The translations under genes were made by a program, and so were the position numbers. From positions 1-55,093 of the forward strand of contig JAGWAL010000012.1 in NCBI GenBank assembly GCA_021296415.1: DNA of 55,093 nt, in the 5' to 3' direction. Source of the DNA: Acidimicrobiia bacterium. GTDB taxonomy: Bacteria > Actinomycetota > Acidimicrobiia > Acidimicrobiales > CATQHL01. This document shows positions 45,766 to 53,618 of this stretch, piece after piece (the first letter of the stretch is position 1; every line of letters begins with the position of its first letter). The notes beneath the pieces were generated by a model that had not been told where the DNA came from, did no database searches, and was given only the letters and a program-made list of their open reading frames with translations.

Positions 45766-47664
45766 CTAGCCCGTCGGGACTTCCATCGGGGGAGCCTCCT
45801 CCAGCAGGTCGGTGCGGTACAGGTAGCGGATGTCCCAGAGGCCGTAGAGGGTGGGCGTGGTGTTGCCGAAGACGTTGCGAACGGCGCTCAGACGCTCGCC
45901 CTGCGTCGTGTAGATGAGCGGCACGTTCTCGGCGACGATCTCCTGAGCGCGGTGATACAGGGCCACGCGTTCGGCCCGATCCAACTCCCGGCCCGCTGCC
46001 ACGTAGAGGTCGTTGATCTCGGCCTCCCAGGCCGTCGCCGGCGACGGCTGGTTGGGGTACCAGAGATGCAGTTGCTCGCTGCTGTGCCACACGTTGATGC
46101 CCTGGTGCGGGTCGGTGCCACCGGTCAGACCGATCACCACGGCCTCCCAGTCGTAGGAAACGGTGAGTCGCCCGACCAGATCGCCGAACTCGACCGGCAC
46201 GTAGTTGACGGCGAGGCCGATGTCCTCCATACCGCGGTGGATGATCTCGGTGACCCGCTGGCGGACATCGTTGCCCGTATTGGTCGCCAGCGAGAACCGG
46301 ATCGGGTTGCCGGCGGCGTCCTCGCGGACGCCGTCTCCGTCGCGATCGGTCCAGCCGAGCTCGTCGAGGATCTCGCCGGCACGAGCCGGGTCGTACCCGT
46401 AGCGCCGCACGTCGGGATTGTGGAAGTCGCCGGCGGCGGGGCTGATGGAGGACCACTGGGCGTAGCCCAGACCGTGCTGCACCTCATCGATGATGCTGTC
46501 CTTGTCGATGCTGTGAGCCACGGCCTGGCGGAAGCGCACGTCGCGGAACCAGGCGAGCTGCTCCGGGGCCACGTGGGGGTTGCCGGTCTCGGGATCGTAT
46601 CCCGGGTTCATGTTGAAGACCAGGAAGTTCGTCCCGAAGGCAGGACCACGCCGGTGGATCGTGAAGTTCTGCTCGTCCTGCAGAGGTTCGAGCCGAATGA
46701 ACTCCTCGCCCAGCACGCCGTGCGTGTCCGACTCGCCGGCGAGGAAGGCGGCGAGTGTGGCATCGAGGTTCTCGACGATGACGCGCACGATCTCGTCCAG
46801 GTACGGCAGGCGGTTGCCGGCGTCGTCGGTGAGCCAGTAGGTCGGGTTGCGGCGCATCACGAGCCGCTCGCCGGGTTCGTAGGCGGCGATGGTGAAGGGT
46901 CCGGTGCCGATGACCTCCGCCGGGTCCGTGTGGATGTCCCAGACCGAGGCGAACGTCCCGTCAGCGACGTGCCTCTCGAGGACGTGCTTCGGGTAGATGG
47001 CCGTGCCCAGCGAGCGCAGGAAGGACGCAGAGGGCACCGGCAGGACCATCCGCACCGTGTGATCGTCCAGCGCCGTGACCTCCATGTGGTCCTTCTGCCA
47101 CTGGCCCTCCTCGTCGAGGAACCGGAACTCGAAAGTCGGGCGCGCCGAGGCCGCGATCTCGTGGTTGTAGATGATCCGATTGAAGGTGAAGTCCACGTCG
47201 TGGGCGGTGAACGGCTCCCCGTCGTGCCAGGTGACGTCCCTGCGGAGATGGAATGTCCAGGTGAGGTCGTCCTCGGAGCGCTCCCAGGATTCCGCAAGCG
47301 CGGGCTCGACCTCGTCGTTCAACCAGGAGGTCTCGGTGAGCCCTTCGAAGAGATAGCCCAGCACGTTCGAGGAGCCGGCGTCGTTCGAGACGGCAAGGTT
47401 GAAGGTGAGCGGCTCGGAGATGGTGGCGATCGTGAGGCGGCCGCCGTGACTACCGACGGCGTAGCCGAACTCTGCCGCGTTGCGCCCGAGCGCGGCCACG
47501 ACCGACTCCGACTCGCCGCGCGGATCAGTGGTCTCCGAAGTCGCCGGGTCCTCGGTCCCCGTTGCGGCGGGCGCCGCGGCGGCCAGGAGCATGAGCGATG
47601 TGAGCAACAGTGTCAGCAGCGACCGGAGCCGCAGGCGGCGAAGGGCCAAGCCTCGTAACGTCAT
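45766..47664 (-). CDS. Oligopeptide-type ABC transporter substrate-binding protein
   Basis: A 632-residue family-5 extracellular solute-binding protein. The signal peptide LRSLLTLLLTSLMLLAAAAPAAT has no lipobox. RLTIATISEPLTFNLAVSND, YLFEGLTETS, LAESWERSEDDLTWTFHLRRDVTWHDGEPFTAHDV (shown in part), VIGTGPFTIAAYEPGE and ATNTGNDVRQRVTEII are typical. Permease and ATPase genes are not adjacent, so it may be an orphan receptor. ATG 47664 has GGGAGAG upstream; the longer open frame is not coding-like. Confidence 0.87.
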   Translation of the reverse strand: MTLRGLALRRLRLRSLLTLLLTSLMLLAAAAPAATGTEDPATSETTDPRGESESVVAALGRNAAEFGYAVGSHGGRLTIATISEPLTFNLAVSNDAGSSNVLGYLFEGLTETSWLNDEVEPALAESWERSEDDLTWTFHLRRDVTWHDGEPFTAHDVDFTFNRIIYNHEIAASARPTFEFRFLDEEGQWQKDHMEVTALDDHTVRMVLPVPSASFLRSLGTAIYPKHVLERHVADGTFASVWDIHTDPAEVIGTGPFTIAAYEPGERLVMRRNPTYWLTDDAGNRLPYLDEIVRVIVENLDATLAAFLAGESDTHGVLGEEFIRLEPLQDEQNFTIHRRGPAFGTNFLVFNMNPGYDPETGNPHVAPEQLAWFRDVRFRQAVAHSIDKDSIIDEVQHGLGYAQWSSISPAAGDFHNPDVRRYGYDPARAGEILDELGWTDRDGDGVREDAAGNPIRFSLATNTGNDVRQRVTEIIHRGMEDIGLAVNYVPVEFGDLVGRLTVSYDWEAVVIGLTGGTDPHQGINVWHSSEQLHLWYPNQPSPATAWEAEINDLYVAAGRELDRAERVALYHRAQEIVAENVPLIYTTQGERLSAVRNVFGNTTPTLYGLWDIRYLYRTDLLEEAPPMEVPTG

Positions 47665-47819
47665 CTCTCTCCCATCTTGGCGTTGTTCCGGAGTGCGAGG
47701 TCGAGCGGAGAGGTTAGCGGCGCACGAACGTCGGATCTCCTGTACCGGCGGTGAGGTAGCTGTGGCTGCGGCCCGCCCTAGGATTGCGCCTCTAGCAGGT
47801 GCACCAGCGAGGAACCCCG

Positions 47820-48284
47820 ATGAGACTCCAACCCGGCGACCCGGCACCGGATTTCAGGCTGATGAACCAGGACGGCGAAGAGGTCTCGCTGGCGGACTTC
47901 GCCGGGCGGAGAGTGGCACTGTTCTTCTACCCGAAGGCTCTGACCCCCGGTTGAACGAAGCAGGCCTGCGGCATGCGTGACATCGCCGACGAACTGCCGG
48001 AGGAGGTCTCCATCCTGGGAATGAGCGCGGATCCACCCAACCGCCAGAAGCGCTTCGACGAGAAGCACGACCTGGGTTTCGGGTTGCTCTCGGATCCCGA
48101 CAACTCCGTAACCGGCGCCTTCGGGGCGCGCAGCGAGAAGAAGATGTACGGCAACACCTTCATTGGCACCACCCGGTCGGCCTTCCTGATCGACGTCGAG
48201 GGCCGCATCGAGCAGGCCTGGTACGGGATCAGCCCGAAGGACACGCCGTTTGAGATCCTGGCCGCCCTCGAGGAGAGCGAGTGA
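47820..48284 (+). CDS. bcp: BCP-type peroxiredoxin, probable selenoprotein (Sec45)
   Basis: A thiol-dependent peroxidase of the BCP/PrxQ group, 154 residues if TGA 47952-47954 is read as selenocysteine. The frame from ATG 47820 gives LQPGDPAPDFRLMNQDGEEVSLADF, then FFYPKALTPG-TGA-TKQACGMRDI. E. coli BCP has PKAMTPGC at this place, with its peroxidatic Cys at residue 45 and a second Cys at 50; here the TGA is codon 45 and Cys is at 50. The rest is normal (DEKHDLGFGLLSDPDN, SAFLIDVEGRI) to a TGA at 48282. AGGA precedes the ATG. A hairpin follows the TGA. Without Sec insertion only a 44-residue stub forms. Confidence 0.85.
47969..47988 (+). promoter_or_regulatory. Candidate bacterial SECIS hairpin
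   Basis: CGGCAUG (47969-47975) can pair with CAU-C-GCCG (47981-47988), with one bulged C, around the loop CGUGA (47976-47980). The loop begins 21 bases after the TGA and has G at its second position, as bacterial SECIS loops usually do. The pairing lies wholly within the coding region, as required for SelB-dependent decoding. It was found by eye; no energy calculation was made. Confidence 0.55.
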
Positions 48285-48715
48285 GCGGAGCGTCGCTGCC
48301 GGCACCCGCCTCGGTTCTCCCGCACAGGCCCCCATTCCTGCTGCTGGACGAGGTCACCCTGCTGGTGCCCGGCGAACGGGCCGAGGGCTCCTGGCGTACG
48401 ACCGGTTCGGAGACGTTCTTCGCCGGCCACTTCCCGGGCCGGCCCACGTTGCCGGGCGTCCTGATGACCGAGGCCCTTGCCCAGCTGGGCGCCTACGCGG
48501 TCCTCAGCGACGAGCGCCTGACCGGCAGGTTGCCACTGTTCGGGGGCATCGACGGCGCCCGTTTCCGTCGCCAGGTGCTGCCCGGTGAGCGCCTCGACCT
48601 GCGTGTGGAGGTGCTCCGCCTGTCGGCCCGCGCCGGGCGGGCCGCGGGGGAGGCGACGGTGGACGGGGCGGTGGCCTGCACCTGCGAGTTGATGTTCGTG
48701 GCGGTGCCCGCCTGA
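48281..48715 (+). CDS. fabZ: FabZ-like (3R)-hydroxyacyl-ACP dehydratase
   Basis: A hot-dog-fold protein of 144 residues. LPHRPPFLLLDEVTLLVPGE and the active-site HFPGRPTLPGVLMTEALAQLGAYA (catalytic His and Glu, given in part) match FabZ. GIDGARFRRQVLPGERLDLRVEV is the second conserved strand. GTG 48281 overlaps the peroxiredoxin stop as GTGA, so its translation may be coupled to full reading of the selenoprotein. It faces the fab operon tail-to-tail and probably supplies the dehydratase that the operon lacks. Confidence 0.87.
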   Translation: MSGASLPAPASVLPHRPPFLLLDEVTLLVPGERAEGSWRTTGSETFFAGHFPGRPTLPGVLMTEALAQLGAYAVLSDERLTGRLPLFGGIDGARFRRQVLPGERLDLRVEVLRLSARAGRAAGEATVDGAVACTCELMFVAVPA

Positions 48716-48734
48716 GGGCTGGGGTCGCGGCGCC

Positions 48735-49916
48735 TCAGGCGGCTGGTGGCGGGCTGATGACGAGGCAGCCGTTGTGGCCGCCGAACCCGAACGAGTTGGA
48801 AAGGCTGGGACCCGGCTCCCAGTCGCAGGGGTCCGGCGCCACGATCCGGATGGGGGCCATGTCCGGGTCAGGATTGACGTAACCGGCGGTCGGCGGTAGC
48901 ACGCCGTGGTGCATCGACATGATGATGGCGACCGCCTCGACGGCGCCGGCAGCCCCGAGGGCGTGACCGGTCACTCCCTTGGTCGAGGTCACGAGGGGAC
49001 CGGGCGTGCCGAAGACCTTCGCGATGGCCTCGGCCTCGTTGGCGTCATTCAGCGCTGTGGAGGTGCCATGGGCGTTGATGTGGAGCACCTCGGAGGGCGT
49101 GATCCCGGCGTCGGCGAGTGCCAGTTCCATGCAGGCCACCGCGCCCGCACCGCCGGGCGCCGGAGCGGTGATGTGGTAGGCGTCGGCGGTGCTGGCGTAG
49201 CCGGTGATCTCGGCGAGGATCCCGGCGCCACGGCCCTGGGCGTGTTCGAGTTCCTCGAGCACCACCACCCCGCACCCCTCGGCCTGCATGAAGCCGTCGC
49301 GATCCCGGTCGAACGGGCGGGAGATGCCCACTCGCGACAGCGCCGTCATGTTGGCGAAGCCCTGGAGGCCGGTCGGGGAACTCGAGCATTCCGAGCCGCC
49401 GGCCAGCATCACGTCGCAGCGGCCGTGGCGGATCAGTTCGGCGGCGTTGCCGATGGACTGGGTGGCGGAAGCGCAGGCAGTGGACGTCACCTCGCAGGGC
49501 CCCTGGTAGCCGTAGCGCATGGAGACTGCCGCAGCGGCGGCATTCGCCATCATCATCGGGATCAGGAACGGTGTGACGCGCTTGGCGCCCAGCGCGAAAT
49601 GCCGTAGCACGTAGGTCTCGATGCTCATCAGGCCGCCCACGCCGGTGCCGATCCAGACGCCGACGCGCTCCGGGTCCGCTCGCAGGTCGCCGGCCTGCTC
49701 CAGCGCCTCGGCGGCACCCGCCAGGGCGAACTGGGTGAACCGGTCGTGGCGTCGCATCTCCTTGGCGTTGGCGAAGTGCGGGGCCGGATCGAACCCCACC
49801 ACCGAGCGCAACCCCTCGGGTGGTTCGCTCAGCAGTCCGGCGAAGAAGTCCTCCCGGCCGATCCCGCAGGCCGCCAGGACGCCGAGGCCGGTGACGACCA
49901 CCCGGCGCCGGCTCAT
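48735..49916 (-). CDS. fabF: Beta-ketoacyl-ACP synthase II
   Basis: A condensing enzyme of 393 residues. The Cys148 nucleophile lies in [20 protein letters not shown], and the two histidines in [15 protein letters not shown] and [15 protein letters not shown]. The C-terminal [14 protein letters not shown] is standard. It elongates acyl-ACP with malonyl-ACP. ATG 49916 overlaps the acpP stop by four bases, last in the operon. Confidence 0.95.
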   Translation of the reverse strand: MSRRRVVVTGLGVLAACGIGREDFFAGLLSEPPEGLRSVVGFDPAPHFANAKEMRRHDRFTQFALAGAAEALEQAGDLRADPERVGVWIGTGVGGLMSIETYVLRHFALGAKRVTPFLIPMMMANAAAAAVSMRYGYQGPCEVTSTACASATQSIGNAAELIRHGRCDVMLAGGSECSSSPTGLQGFANMTALSRVGISRPFDRDRDGFMQAEGCGVVVLEELEHAQGRGAGILAEITGYASTADAYHITAPAPGGAGAVACMELALADAGITPSEVLHINAHGTSTALNDANEAEAIAKVFGTPGPLVTSTKGVTGHALGAAGAVEAVAIIMSMHHGVLPPTAGYVNPDPDMAPIRIVAPDPCDWEPGPSLSNSFGFGGHNGCLVISPPPAA

Positions 49917-50164
49917 CCCAACTTGGCGGCAATCATCGCGAAGGCGGCGCCGATGGTCTCGATGTCCTCGAGTTCCTCCTCCTCCACGGTCACGTCGAAC
50001 TCTTCCTCGAGGGCCATGACCAGTTCCACGAGGTCGAGGCTGTCGGCGTCGAGGTCGTCGGCGAAACTGGCCTCGAGGGTCACCTCGTCCTCCGCGACCG
50101 ACAGCACGTCGACCGCACAGCGCCGGAACCGTTCGAAATGGTCGTTACTGCTCACTGCATTCAC
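49913..50164 (-). CDS. acpP: Acyl carrier protein
   Basis: An 83-residue acidic helical protein. Ser42 in [19 protein letters not shown] is the site of the 4'-phosphopantetheine arm. [20 protein letters not shown] is the usual helix III region. It lies between fabG and fabF, the common order for the fatty-acid ACP. Confidence 0.95.
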   Translation of the reverse strand: MNAVSSNDHFERFRRCAVDVLSVAEDEVTLEASFADDLDADSLDLVELVMALEEEFDVTVEEEELEDIETIGAAFAMIAAKLG

Positions 50165-50179
50165 TCCGTCGTCTCGGTG

Positions 50180-50911
50180 TCAACTCATACTCAAGCCGCC
50201 GTCCACGGGGACAACGGCTCCGGTGATGTATCCGGCCTCCGCTGAGACCAGGAATCGTACGGTGGCCGCCACTTCGGCCGTCGTTCCGAAACGGCCGAGC
50301 GGGACCGCAGCGCGGATCTCTTCCTGCCGTTTCTCGCTCAGTGCATCGATCATATCGGTCTCGATGGGGCCCGGAGCCACCACGTTGACGGTTACGTTCC
50401 GCCCCGCCAGTTCCTTGGCGACCGAGCGCGCCAGCCCCACGAGTCCTGCCTTGGAGGCGGCATAGTTGGCCTGCCCGGCCTGCCCGCCCAACCCGACCAC
50501 CGAGGAGATGAGCACGACGCGTCCCCAGCGGGCGCGCAGCATCGACCGCACACCCCGCCGCAGGAGCCGGTACCCACCGGTCAGATTCGTGTCGAGCACC
50601 GCCGTGAAGTCCTCCTCGCTCATGCGAAGCAACAGGTTGTCGCGGGTGATGCCGGCGTTGGACACGAGGATCTCCACGGGTCCGAGCGCCTCCTCGGTGG
50701 CACCGTAGGCGGCGTCCACGCCGGCGGCATCGGTCACATCGCAGCGGATCGCAACCAGCCCCGCCTGTTCGGCGCACTCCGGCGGGCTGGTCCGGTAGGT
50801 GACGGCCACACGATGCCCGGCCTCCTGCAGCGCCACGGCACAGGCCAAGCCGATACCCCGAGCTCCACCGGTCACGAGCGCCACCCGGCCGGTGTCGGCC
50901 GTGCCGTTCAC
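50180..50911 (-). CDS. fabG: 3-oxoacyl-ACP reductase
   Basis: A short-chain dehydrogenase of 243 residues. The NADPH motif VTGGARGIGLACAVALQEAG, the NAG motif VSNAGITRDNLLLRM and the catalytic Ser-Tyr-Lys (ISSVVG, NYAASKAG) are all present. VAPGPIETDM and VVPVDGGLSM close the fold. It overlaps fabH by four bases. Confidence 0.94.
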   Translation of the reverse strand: MNGTADTGRVALVTGGARGIGLACAVALQEAGHRVAVTYRTSPPECAEQAGLVAIRCDVTDAAGVDAAYGATEEALGPVEILVSNAGITRDNLLLRMSEEDFTAVLDTNLTGGYRLLRRGVRSMLRARWGRVVLISSVVGLGGQAGQANYAASKAGLVGLARSVAKELAGRNVTVNVVAPGPIETDMIDALSEKRQEEIRAAVPLGRFGTTAEVAATVRFLVSAEAGYITGAVVPVDGGLSMS

Positions 50912-51840
50912 AGCTCCCAGCGCATGAGCGCGCTGGCGGCGGTCATGCCGGCGCCGAAGCCGACCAGCAGCACGATGTCGCCGGCGCGTAGGCGGCCGCC
51001 GGCGGCGGCGTCGGCGAGCCCGAGCGGGATGGAGGCGGAGGAGGTATTGCCGGTCCAGCTGAGAACCTGCACGGTTTGATCCTCGGAGATCCCGAGTCTC
51101 TCGCAGGCGCTCTGGATGATCCGGGCGTTCGCCTGATGGGGGACGACGAGGTTCACGTCGGTGGTGCCGAGTCCGGCCGACGCCAGGGCGCGTTCGCAGG
51201 TGGCAACCATGATGCGAACGGCCTGGCGGAAGACCTCCCGGCCCTCCATGTAGATGAAGCGGCCGAAATCGCAGTACAGCGATTTCTCCAACTCCCCGTT
51301 GCAGTCCAGCGCCCAGCTCAGGAGGGCGTTGTCCTCCGCCGGTGTCGCCGAGATCACCACGGCACCGGCGCCGTCGCCGAACAGCACGGCAGTGGCGCGA
51401 TCCTCCCAGTCCACGAAGCGGCTGAGGGTCTCCGAACCGATCAGCAGGACGTTCTCGGCGCCCGCCAGGATCAGTCCGTGGGCCACGTTGAGTCCGTACA
51501 CGAAACCCGAGCAGGCGGCGTTCAGATCGAAGGCGCCACAGCGGGCGCCGAGGCTCGTCTGCACCGAACTGGCCGTGGCGGGGATCACGCGATCAGGTGT
51601 CGTCGTGGCGAGGATGATCGCATCGAGGCTCTCGGCGGGCAGGCCGGACATCTGCAGGGCCCGTTGGCCGGCGTCGATCGCCAGCGAGCGCGTTGAGCCG
51701 CCGATGCGCCGCTCCTTGATGCCGGTGCGCTCGGTGATCCAGGTGTCACTCGTGTCGAGGGTCTCGGCGAGGTCGTGATTGGTGATGACACGCTCGGGAA
51801 GGGCTGTGCCGTACCCGGTGATGCGACTGCCCCTGCTCAT
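50908..51840 (-). CDS. fabH: Beta-ketoacyl-ACP synthase III
   Basis: Starts fatty-acid synthesis by joining an acyl-CoA to malonyl-ACP. The 310-residue protein has Cys110 in FDLNAACSGFVYGL, His in VPHQANARIIQ and Asn in SWTGNTSSASIPL, the KAS III triad. GRFIYMEGREVFRQAV contributes to the substrate pocket. TWITERTGIKERRI is the typical N-terminal mark. Confidence 0.95.
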   Translation of the reverse strand: MSRGSRITGYGTALPERVITNHDLAETLDTSDTWITERTGIKERRIGGSTRSLAIDAGQRALQMSGLPAESLDAIILATTTPDRVIPATASSVQTSLGARCGAFDLNAACSGFVYGLNVAHGLILAGAENVLLIGSETLSRFVDWEDRATAVLFGDGAGAVVISATPAEDNALLSWALDCNGELEKSLYCDFGRFIYMEGREVFRQAVRIMVATCERALASAGLGTTDVNLVVPHQANARIIQSACERLGISEDQTVQVLSWTGNTSSASIPLGLADAAAGGRLRAGDIVLLVGFGAGMTAASALMRWEL

Positions 51841-51895
51841 CGTGCCGATCGCCCTTGCGGTGCGGGCCGGGCGGCCACAATCCAGAATTCCGGCA

Positions 51896-53071
51896 TCAGT
51901 CCGTGCGCAACCAGGCGATCGGCTGGTTGATCGTGACCCGCTCGCCGTCCACGGCCAGATAGTCCATCACAACGCCGTTGAAAGGGGAGCGCACCGGCTC
52001 GCCGTTCACCTCGCCGAGTACGGCGCCGGTGGCGATCCGGGAACCCTTGCAGTCGGGGCGTGCGGGGGTGAACACGCCCGCGGCCGGCGCCACGACCAGC
52101 CGCTCGTAGGCATAGAGCGACTCGCCCTCGGGGCGGGCGGACTCGGTGGCACTCCGGGCCCCGACGGATTCGAGAAGCGGATCGATGTCGCTCGGGCTCC
52201 GCACGCTGAGGGTCGCCGGGGCGCGGTCGATGCGCTTGGCCAGTCCCGTCAGCGCGCTCCCGGGGCCGAGTTCAACGATCGTCTCGCCGCCGGCGTCCAG
52301 CAGGCGGCGGATCGTCTGCTGCCAGCGGACGGGGCTCGTCAGCTGGCGGGCCAGGAGGCGGGGCCATGGACGAGCGCTCTCGTACGGGGCGGCGTCGACG
52401 TTGGCGTAGACCGGGGCGTCGGGATCCTGGAAGTCGGCCTGGGCGATCGCCTTCGTGAGGCGGTCGTAAGCCGATGCCATGAAGGGCGTATGGAAGGCCC
52501 CGCCCACCTGCAGCCGCATGACCCGCTTGGCACCCGAGCGGCGTGCCACGTCGCCGGCGGTGGCGACGTCGGCGGGTGAGCCGGCGATCACGACCTGACC
52601 GGGAGCGTTGTAGTTGGCGATCCAGACCTTTGGGCCGGCCTCCTCGCAGGCCGCCTCCACCTCGGCATCGGCCAGGCCCAGCACGGCGGCCATAGTGCCC
52701 TCCTGCTCCTCGGAGGCCAGCTGCATGGCCTCCCCGCGCTCGGCGACGAGATAGGCGGCCTCGCCGAAGTCCAGGATGCCTGAAGCCACGAGGGCGCTGT
52801 ACTCGCCGAGGCTGTGCCCGGCGTGCGCGTTCGGCATCAGACCGACCCTGGCAACCGCGTCGAGCACGAGCATGCTCATCACGAACGTGGCGAGTTGGGC
52901 GTTGCGGGTCTGCCGGAGCTGGTTGGCATCGGCCTCCAGAAGCAGGGAGGCGATGTCCCGGCCGGTGGTCCGGCCGGCCTCCTCCACGAGTTCCCACGAC
53001 GGCTCGTTCACCCACGCCGCTCCCATGCCGGGAGCCTGGGACCCCTGCCCGGGGTAGGTGAAGACGATCAT
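51896..53071 (-). CDS. fabD: Malonyl-CoA:ACP transacylase fused to a barrel-sandwich domain
   Basis: First gene of the operon, 391 residues. The transacylase occupies residues 1 to about 300: FTYPGQGSQAPGMGAAW, the nucleophile Ser87 in HAGHSLGEYSALVASG, and the His in GGAFHTPFM. The last about 70 residues (325-391) form a separate domain, LVVAPAAGVFTPARP... GSRIATGAVLGEVNG... SPFNGVVMDYLAVDGERV... QPIAWL, shaped like biotinyl/lipoyl domains. The modified lysine (MKM or DKA) is missing. Plain FabD is about 310 residues, so this is a fusion; its role is unknown. Confidence 0.92.
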   Translation of the reverse strand: MIVFTYPGQGSQAPGMGAAWVNEPSWELVEEAGRTTGRDIASLLLEADANQLRQTRNAQLATFVMSMLVLDAVARVGLMPNAHAGHSLGEYSALVASGILDFGEAAYLVAERGEAMQLASEEQEGTMAAVLGLADAEVEAACEEAGPKVWIANYNAPGQVVIAGSPADVATAGDVARRSGAKRVMRLQVGGAFHTPFMASAYDRLTKAIAQADFQDPDAPVYANVDAAPYESARPWPRLLARQLTSPVRWQQTIRRLLDAGGETIVELGPGSALTGLAKRIDRAPATLSVRSPSDIDPLLESVGARSATESARPEGESLYAYERLVVAPAAGVFTPARPDCKGSRIATGAVLGEVNGEPVRSPFNGVVMDYLAVDGERVTINQPIAWLRTD

Positions 53072-53283
53072 GAACGCGTTGGCGGTGCGAGTCGGACTCG
53101 CGGCCTCCTCAGCTGGCAGGGGGGAGCGGTGTCACGAGACATGGTGGAGCAGGACCTCGTCCGTCGACGGATGCTTGGAGCGTGGAGCGCACCGTAGGCG
53201 CTTGGGGACCGGATGCAACACGCGCCCGGTCGCGATCCTGATGTAGAGCAGAGCCGTCCGAGCGCCGCCGGTTGCCGGAGGTG

Positions 53284-53293
53284 ATTCTACACT
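53284..53293. promoter_or_regulatory. Overlapping divergent -10-like sites
   Basis: TACACT (53288-53293) lies 13 bases before the tRNA and is suitable as its -10. On the other strand TAGAAT (53284-53289) reads toward fabD, with a leader of about 200 bases. No good -35 was found for either. The spacer 53072-53306 shows no other gene. Confidence 0.35.
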
Positions 53294-53306
53294 GTTGTGG
53301 CGACCG

Positions 53307-53390
53307 GCCCGGGTGGCGGAATTGGAAGACGCGGAGGACTCAAAATCCTTTGACCCTGCGGTCGTGTGGGTTCGAGTCCCACCCCGGGCA
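53307..53390 (+). tRNA. tRNA-Leu (CAA anticodon)
   Basis: An 84-base class II tRNA. The acceptor stem pairs GCCCGGG (53307-53313) with CCCGGGC (53383-53389), and A is the discriminator. The anticodon loop CTCAAAA gives CAA, reading UUG. The long variable arm pairs GACC with GGTC, typical of Leu. The T arm pairs GTGGG and CCCAC around TTCGAGT. CCA is not encoded. Confidence 0.96.
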
Positions 53391-53618
53391 CGAGTGCGAG
53401 GGCACTGCATGCTGTTTAGCTGGGCTTTTCTAGTTGATAGGAACTTCGTTTGCGACCACTAGGTCTTGTGTTTAGGACCGGTGGCGGGTGCTTTGGTTTG
53501 CGGCGGGTTCTAGTAGTTGGGGGCGTCCGACCGATACCCGTAGCAGGGCGAATCTGGCGCGCCGATTTCCGGACGTGGCGTTCGGAAGACTGGACGCTGC
53601 TCTCGCCGATCTGACGCT
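53391..53618. other. Compositional boundary spacer after tRNA-Leu
   Basis: Directly after the tRNA the sequence becomes clearly richer in A and T (for example GCTGTTTAGCTGGGCTTTTC), and it stays so through the RCC1 gene. No gene is evident in these 228 bases. tRNA 3' ends are common integration sites, but no second copy of the tRNA end is seen within the window. Confidence 0.5.

Noticed and set aside
45952-47658. A 568-codon plus-strand frame opposite the substrate-binding protein
   Set aside because: Shadow frame: low-complexity composition and no motifs, while the minus strand encodes a clear signal peptide and SBP family text.
47820-47954. The peroxiredoxin as a simple nonsense pseudogene
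   Set aside because: Kept only as a lesser alternative: the stop falls on the single catalytic Cys codon, the remainder is undecayed, and a fitting hairpin follows.
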